Assembly: GCA_031308135.1 (NCBI GenBank)
Contig: JAHLJT010004567.1
Coordinates: 33,484,213-33,548,212 of the forward strand
DNA length: 64,000 nucleotides
Direction of reading: 5' to 3'
Source of the DNA: Acheta domesticus
Lineage: Eukaryota; Arthropoda; Insecta; Orthoptera; Gryllidae
Under the pieces are notes generated by a model that saw nothing but the letters and a program-made list of their open reading frames with translations, did no database searches and was not told where the DNA came from. A program made the position numbers and the translations under genes. Positions 58,395-64,000 of the stretch are shown here, piece by piece. Position 1 is the stretch's first letter. Each line of letters opens with the position of its first letter.

Positions 58395-58905
58395 TGCCAG
58401 GATTTTCGACACTGGCTTGTCATCTACGTCGAAGTCAGTTGCTATCTTTTATGGACAGCGCTAGTGTGACGCTCTGCCAATCCCGACGGATGGGGTTATT
58501 GAAAGTTGCATACCCCTTCCCCCTTTTAAACCGCCTCTCGCCACCGGAGCGGCAGAGGACAATTCCCATCCGCCATGTTTTCGCGTGCTACTGCCAGCAA
58601 CCATGATCGCCACCGGTCACTTTTTACATTCGTTTCGCCTACGTGATGCCACACATCGTCCACCCCTTTACATTCGTTTCGCCTGCGTGCTGCCACACGT
58701 CGTCCACCCATCACTCGGCCCAGGCACCGCTGCTAAACGCTCTTGCGGCCACCGTCTGCAGTCCGGTCGTCACCATGCCGCCGCCATGATAACTTGGCCG
58801 CCAACATCGCCCCTCTGCCTGCGAAGGTTGCAGTTCCGTCTGCTTTATCGGTAGTTTTCGGTGGTTCCTCCGATAAATACCTGGCAAATGCCCGAATTGG
58901 CATGT
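58395..58905 (+). mobile_element. Scattered SINE fragments
   Basis: 58397-58420 (AGTGCCAGGATTTTCGACAC) and 58852-58900 (ATCGGTAGTTTTCGGTGGTT, CTCCGATAAATACC) match successive parts of the main SINE body, but about 430 bp of other sequence separates them. They may be one SINE broken by an insertion, or separate fragments. Confidence 0.5.
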
Positions 58906-59511
58906 ATTGAAAACCGGAAAATCGCAATGAAAGTCACGTATTGAAGGTTGCAGTCTCCGCCCAACTGAGCAGTGCCATCGACAGTGCTCGCTTCTCCACG
59001 AAGGAGAACGATCTTTACACACCACCACCTCGATATCCACGGCCAAGCAGTCGAAGGGTTTTACCACCGGAAGTGCATGTACGTAATTGTTTAATTAATA
59101 TGCGTGACAAAGTGTCGTGAAAGCCATTAAACTGCCACTTACGACCCAAACTCCTGCCTCCAGCGGATACAACACCCCCTGATCATGACGCCGTCGTCAC
59201 CAACATTCTCGCCACCTCCACCAGAAGTCTTCTTTCGCCGGTAATGACTCCCGCGTTCCCACAACCATCGGCGGCGAGATCGGCTCCCAATGCCCAGTTG
59301 CCAGCTTCACCAGCGTCATTGTTCCCCCACGCCGCCGCCCCTCCCTTCAGCTGTTCCGCGGAGCTTCCGTCTCTGACGCGATCTCTGCCGCAAACGAGCG
59401 CGCGGTTGCACCTCGAGGACACACGCGCGGCTTCGCAGGGCTGACCTACTTGCGATGCGTCCCGCGACACGTGGCGCCACCTCTGCACAGCTTCCGATCG
59501 ATACCCATTTT
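58906..59511. other. No gene seen
   Basis: Moderate-GC, C-rich in places (59180-59480), open frames without recognisable domains. Confidence 0.4.
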
Positions 59512-59646
59512 CTTTTCTGTGACGTGCGCAATTAGTGCCTTTTGAAGCCCTTGGTAATTCACCTCCAATTTAAAGAACCTTAACCGGGGTGGACAGTTTT
59601 CATTTATTAAAATTCACTGACCTTTACCTCTGTGTCATTTTTACCA

Positions 59647-60460
59647 GTGTAGGTGGCACAGGACATCAACTCTGTGGTCACGGGGTAAAGGTTCTTAAGT
59701 CAATTTTTGGGGAAATTGGGTTAAGTACAGAAATATCTATATTTTATTTTAGTAACACTACCGAATTCAAATGTTGCCACCTTAACGAGAAAAAAGCGTT
59801 GAGCATAGAAAGAAGCGTTGGCTCGATAATCTAGCCCTTCTTTCCTCCATCCTACGACTTTTGACTTAAGAACTTTTACTCCGTGACCACAGAACTGACG
59901 TCAACGCAGTGTCTCCGATCGGGAGGTCCTCGGTTCGAGTCCCGACTGTGGTAGGATTTTCAACACTAGCTACATTAGTTAGGTGATTTCATCCGCTGTC
60001 TGAAGAAAAATTTTAGCGCCCGGCTGTTCTGATTGGTAGTTTTCCATGGTTTCAGTACCAATTCAATGCTGGAGTGCATTGATGCATGGGACTAACAAAA
60101 GGGCCACGGACCACACGAGATCTTTCCTTCTCTATCGCTTACCACGCGCGATCACTTTTTTTTGCCCTATCTTCATCCTTACTTGCGCACACACACACTT
60201 ACATGCACTACACTATCACACACGCCGGGAAACTGATCGGGAGCTTAGAGCTTGTTTGGGCTGTGGCGGTGCCCGCTGGTGGGAGATTCCTGGTTGGGGA
60301 AAACCTCCTAGCCGACGGTAGGACGGCGCTAAATCTCGCGTGATAAGATCACCGCCACCTCCCGGGGAGAAAACGTGCACTACATTTACGAAACTTGATG
60401 ACCTTATGACATGACGCTCCCGGAATCACTAGTCAATGAATAAATGAATCAATCAAAAAA
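59647..60460 (+). mobile_element. SINE, full length, head split by a MITE
   Basis: The head begins AGGTGGCACAGGACATCAACT, is interrupted by 59672-59892, and resumes AACTGACGTCAACGCAGTG with a perfect B box GGTTCGAGTCC (59932-59942). The body runs through GATCTTTCCTTC, CACACACACACTTACATGCA, GATCACCGCCACCTCCCGG and the tail AATGAATCAATC to 60460. With 40175-40982 it is one of the two complete copies. Confidence 0.88.
59672..59892. mobile_element. MITE in SINE head, 31-bp terminal inverted repeats
   Basis: 221 bp. The ends are CTGTGGTCACGG followed by (G/A)GTAAA(G/A)GTTCTTAAGTC and the inverse, with two mismatches in 31 positions. It is flanked by an exact 4-bp duplication AACT (59668-59671 and 59893-59896). 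Removing the element and one AACT restores CATCAACTGACGTCA, matching CATCGACTAATGTCA in the SINE at 7781. The superfamily is undetermined; 4-bp duplications occur for example in Chapaev- and Sola2-type elements. The high arm identity suggests a fairly young insertion. Confidence 0.88.
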
Positions 60461-60608
60461 CCTCTTTTCTGTGTTATGCACAATTTATTGCTTTTTGAAG
60501 CCTGTGATTATTGAACTATAATTTAAAGAATCTTAATCAGGATACAAAGCTTTCATTTATTAAAATTCACTGATCTTTAGGTTTATTTTGTTGTCATTTT
60601 TACCGGCT

Positions 60609-60795
60609 TAGGTGTTACGTTACACTTTAGTGGCATAAACTGATGTCACTGCAGTGTCCCTGACCGGGGGATCCTAGGGTTTGAATCTCGACTGTGACAG
60701 GTTTATCGACACTAGATACATAGCTAGGTCGAATCCATCCACTAGTTTGAAGGAGAATTCTAGCGACCGGCTGATCTGATCGGCTGGCTGTTCTG
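60609..60795 (+). mobile_element. SINE head, 3'-truncated
   Basis: A-box-like AGTGGCATAAACTG near 60629, B-box-like GGTTTGAATCT (60678-60688), and body to GGCTGTTCTGATTCA. It has about 11 extra bases in the head relative to other copies, at roughly the place where the first unit carries the MITE. Confidence 0.78.
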
Positions 60796-61705
60796 ATTCA
60801 TTTCTTATTTTTAAATTGAAAATGTATATTTCTTAATAATTTGTACGTTCTTGTTTAAAATTCCACCATTTTTATCTTGTTTTCACGAATTCCCTTTTTT
60901 AGATCTTCTGGCAAGCTTCACTAATCTACACGTATTCTTCATTTAGTTCCATCAACGGGGCACTTATTGAATTCATTAAACTCAATCAAAATTTAAAGCA
61001 AATGTAATGGAAATATTATAATAAATCTCTTTACAAGGAATGTGTTCCTCTTAAAAACTGCAAATGGGCCTTGCGTTTGAAATTATATTACCGTCCAGCC
61101 TATACCTATTATTCTAACAGCATCCTTATTGTCTGTAATGGAGCTACGGGTTACATAACAGGTAGTTTTATGTAAGTTACATAGTGACTTTTTTCTCAAT
61201 CTTTTTAATCAAGTGTTTGCGACTGTTTTTCGAATGTCGAGGTACTGACAGTAAAAAATAATGAAACATGAAATGAAGTATTTTAACATGTTCTCCCATA
61301 TTAACATAAGTCTGAATGTTAATCACAATCTATGATGAGCAGATGCCACCTTTATTCCTCTAATTACACAATCAGCATTAATTCCAGATTTCTATTTAGG
61401 TCAGAATGTGCAGAAGCAATTATCAGGTGGATCAATGATTATCTGGAAATAGCTCAGCGTAACGCATCCTTTGGCAGAACCGCGTTACGGCAGGATTGAA
61501 TATGCTGCCTAACATCGAGTAATGTATCAAGTTCTGTAATTGATGGACAAAGCGAGCAACATTATCCCTAAACAGATTGTCCGGTTTCCAGTGTTCACGT
61601 TTGTTTTGGTTTGTTCCATTAAACAATGCTAAAAAAATAAATTTCCAATTTAGGATTCAGCAGCTTTTCACTGCATGACTGAATCGTTTAAATGGATGTG
61701 CGAGA
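60796..61705. other. AT-rich, nothing recognised
   Basis: No exon, RNA gene or element end was seen. Confidence 0.5.
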
Positions 61706-61708
61706 GGG

Positions 61709-61710
<2 letters not shown>

Positions 61711-61741
<31 letters not shown>
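61711..61741. repeat. (GT)n microsatellite
   Basis: Fifteen uninterrupted GT units. Confidence 0.97.
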
Positions 61742-61742
<1 letters not shown>

Positions 61743-61796
61743 AGTGTAAGCGCTTCAACTACTGAGGTAATTAGTCCTGTAAGGGCATGTTATCTA

Positions 61797-62130
61797 CAGG
61801 GAGGTGGCGAAATGCCTACTGCGTTTGAACGTGGAATTCGGTGCCAATCTACACGTCGAGTGGCGGATATTAGACACCACAAGTTATCTTCTCCAGCGGA
61901 CGTGTTTCCACCGCGGCAGCCGGAACAAGCACTGATCTCCCGTCTTGTCTCCGGACGTGTGTGACGGTGTAATGCACATCGTAGGTGTGTATGTATGGAA
62001 GGGGGGAAGGATGAGAAAGAGAAGATCGTGTGGTTCGTGGCCCATTCTTTTTAGTTCGGCACATCCCGGTTCCAATCGGAGAAACCATCAAAAATCTACC
62101 AATCATAGCACACGGCCGCTAGAAATCTCC
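61797..62130 (-). mobile_element. SINE (main family), 3' and central part
   Basis: In reverse orientation: AGGGAGGTGGCGAAAT near the tail, GATCTCCCGTCTTGTCTCCG, GTAATGCACATCGTAGGTG, GATCGTGTGGTTCGTGGCCC, AATCGGAGAAACCATC and CGGCCGCTAGAAATCTCC. The tRNA-like head is missing. Confidence 0.78.
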
Positions 62131-62134
62131 TCTA

Positions 62135-62640
62135 GAGATTGTCGAAAGGAACGTAGTCTGCGCCGTCGCGCGAATTGGATTTAATTCTTCTCGCCCAATC
62201 CCAGCAATTCAAAAGGTAGCGAAGTAGACGGATTCTGACTCGACGCCAACCCGCTCCATTTCCCGGAACCTTCGGAAACCCGTCGTCGCCCAGCACGCCA
62301 TCTATCAGTCCACGCGGTAATCGAGGTTCGATTCGGGCTCCATTGTGATGACGGAAGCTAACGAATTACTTTTTGAAGCCTTAATGAAATTATCATTAAA
62401 TTTAATTCCTCCCGGAATGACTTCCTGGGAGGCGGCGCGGCCGGGCATTGTCTTCTCGGGGCAGGATTGATCGACTGCGCGGAAGGGATGGACGCGAGGG
62501 GGAGCAATTACTGCGGCGAATGGACCGGAAGGACGACGCGCGGCGCCGCGCAGGGCGCAGCGGTGGCGCAGAAAGAGTTGCAGGCGAAATAATTATCGGC
62601 CCCTCCAGGACGCGGAAGGCGCATCACAGAAGGGAACTAG
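62135..62640. other. No gene; GC patch at 62420-62600
   Basis: Contains a GGTTCGATTCG word near 62327 that superficially resembles a tRNA B box but cannot form a T-arm. Open frames in the GC patch have no recognised motif. Confidence 0.4.
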
Positions 62641-62644
62641 AGGT

Positions 62645-62860
62645 GCTTAAACAGCACGTACTTTCTCGCCCGTATTTTCCCACAAAATGACTCGAAAAAT
62701 ACTCAAATGTTCCAAACATTGTGCATGACCTTATTTCACATTCTATCTTTAAGGAACAGGTTTCGTTAAGGGAAAAAATATCTATCTAATATTTTAGTTG
62801 TAGGAAGCCTGAAAAAATTTTGAACTTTTGCAATTTTCCAAAAATTAGAAATGTATGTTT
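62645..62860 (+). mobile_element. LINE 3'-end-like repeat, second copy
   Basis: Matches 12170-12390 over about 190 bp (ACAGCACGTACTTT, CATGACCTTATTTCA, GTTGTAGGAAG), diverging after about 62840. Confidence 0.55.
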
Positions 62861-63300
62861 TTGAAAGGGTGTATAAAATTAAATTACACGAATTGTAGGA
62901 CGACAAAAAGTTATGAAATTTGAAATATAATCAGAAGCATAGTGTTGCGGTTGTTCTGAGAGTGTAAACAATAATTTTTAATTAAGTTTCCAAAAATGAG
63001 AGATATTCAAATCAAATGAAAAGTCATATAAAATTGGAAAATATATAAGTTATGATGATGACATGAAGCCAACAAGCATGATACCTCAAAGCAAACACGA
63101 AATGATGTTTTGAATGTTGTTCATTTTCTCACTTTCTTATACTCAAGAGACATCGACAATGATGAAACAAACACTGAATTGAGTGAAAACGTGAGAGAAG
63201 TGGATGAAAGAAATTAGTTCTAGGATAAAATTAAATAATATATGAAAGGAAAAGAGATCCAAAATTATAGAAACGAACATGGATCAAAATTTGTTAGAAG
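62861..63300. other. AT-rich, nothing recognised
   Basis: No exon or element end was seen. Confidence 0.4.
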
Positions 63301-63303
63301 CAA

Positions 63304-63354
63304 AAAGAAAAGGCAGTTGGAAGACCACAAAAAGACAGGTGAAAGATTGTTTAT
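63304..63354 (+). pseudogene. Possible LINE C-terminal remnant
   Basis: One frame reads KEKAVGRPQKRQVKDCL and stops at 63352-63354, which resembles the VGRPRKRW... motif at the C terminus of non-LTR retrotransposon ORF2 proteins. The match is short and the upstream frame is not convincing. Chance resemblance is possible. It belongs to a different, AT-rich context than the fragment at 43258. Confidence 0.3.
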
Positions 63355-63654
63355 GAATTATAAATGCAGAGTGGTACACTCAAATTAAACATAAATATGA
63401 TTTCAAAATAAAACTATCTTCAAAACGATGTCAGTTATAGCATTATTAACATACGGGAAGTGGATGAGTGATTTTAGTACAATAGTGATAATGCTATCGT
63501 GATATCAAAGAAAGAATGAGAGGCAAGGTAAACGGGAGAAAACCTACTGCAAACCCGGTTTGTTCACCCCGAGTACCACATGGTTCGTGGAAGATGTGAA
63601 TGGTTAGCAGCTTTACAGCTGTATTATAAAGACTTCACCAAAGATTACCTCGTT
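63355..63654. other. No gene seen
   Basis: AT-rich lead-in to the terminal satellite. Confidence 0.4.
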
Positions 63655-64000
63655 TCAAAATAAATAATTGACCATGGAGATTGCAAGAGTGAATTGGGAA
63701 TATCAGTGCCGGGTCGTGTAGATCTTGAGATAGTGAACCAAGGGTCACTTCCTTAACTATCAAATAATTTATCATGGATACTGCAGGAGTGTATTCAGCA
63801 GGTCAGTGAGAGGCGCATAGATCTTGAGGTCTGGAAGCAGGGGTCACTGCCTTTCAAACCAAATAATTGAGGGTGGATATTGAGCAGATCAGCGATGGGC
63901 CGTCTTGACCTTGAAGTGAGGAACTAAGGCTTCTTCCTTTCAAACTAAATCATTGACCACGTATATTCAAATAGTGAACACGTCAGATCAGTGACAGGCC
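63655..64000. repeat. 100-bp tandem satellite running off the window
   Basis: The marker AATAATTG (or a close variant) followed by ACCATGGA-like sequence occurs at 63663, 63763, 63862 and 63948, spacings 100, 99 and 86 bp. Units share TAGATCTTGAG and GGGTCACT. Units are diverged by roughly a fifth. The array probably continues to the right. Confidence 0.85.

Larger units (their letters stand above)
59512..60795 (+). repeat. Tandem duplication, about 954-bp offset
   Basis: The 150 bp upstream of the SINE head at 59512-59660 reappears at 60466-60615 (shared TTCATTTATTAAAATTCACTGA and TGTCATTTTTACC), followed in both units by a SINE head. Other SINE copies lack this upstream flank, so it belongs to the duplicated locus and not to the SINE. 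The second unit ends within the SINE body near 60795. Confidence 0.8.

Noticed and set aside
62310..62345. tRNA B-box-like GGTTCGATTCG
   Set aside because: The T-stem does not pair and no A box lies at the right distance.
1..64000. CRISPR arrays, operons, rRNA genes, phage or plasmid genes
   Set aside because: The tandem repeats here have no unique spacers of constant size between conserved short repeats, and nothing prokaryotic or ribosomal was recognised.

Overview
The window looks like a stretch of animal nuclear genome, most likely arthropod and probably insect. It has no operons, no dense coding and no ribosome-binding-site pattern. It has tRNA-derived SINEs, hAT- and mariner-type DNA transposon remnants, a solo LTR, LINE tails, micro- and minisatellites, and sharp alternation between AT-rich sequence and very G/C-rich, CpG-rich patches. 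The order or species cannot be fixed from what is visible. Most long open frames lie inside G/C-rich simple repeats, where stop codons are rare on both strands, and are not genes.

Layout. 1-7.8 kb: AT-rich sequence broken by GGC/CCG simple repeats and two pyrimidine-rich minisatellites. 7.8-13.9 kb: a SINE, then a long AT-rich tract with a LINE-tail-like segment. 13.9-16 kb: a block of nested G-rich minisatellites. 16-24.4 kb: AT-rich sequence with an 82-bp satellite next to a near-perfect palindrome and two hAT-type MITEs, the second nested inside a SINE. 24.4-26.1 kb: the only convincing host coding exon, a cysteine-rich exon on the minus strand, with its acceptor boundary amplified into a minisatellite. 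26.5-28.9 kb: three copies of a dispersed repeat, one split by a solo LTR. 29-43 kb: more SINEs, a third hAT MITE, a compound palindrome array, a SINE split by a younger retroposon, a Penelope-like inverted structure and a long foldback. 43-50 kb: a LINE C-terminal fragment, a small MITE, a 370-bp element carrying an intact hammerhead ribozyme core, and a CpG-dense block. 50-64 kb: SINE pieces, more minisatellites, a mariner transposase pseudogene, a tandem duplication in which a MITE sits in the SINE head, and the start of a 100-bp satellite that leaves the window.

The main tRNA-derived SINE family has about a dozen copies or fragments on both strands. Because the copies can be compared with each other, the pre-insertion sites of three younger elements can be reconstructed within the window. 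The most notable items are the hammerhead-bearing element (46417-46786), the minisatellite made of repeated intron-exon boundaries (25159-25823 and decayed units beyond), and the nested insertions with exact target-site duplications.

All calls come from reading the sequence by eye. No database search or folding program was run.
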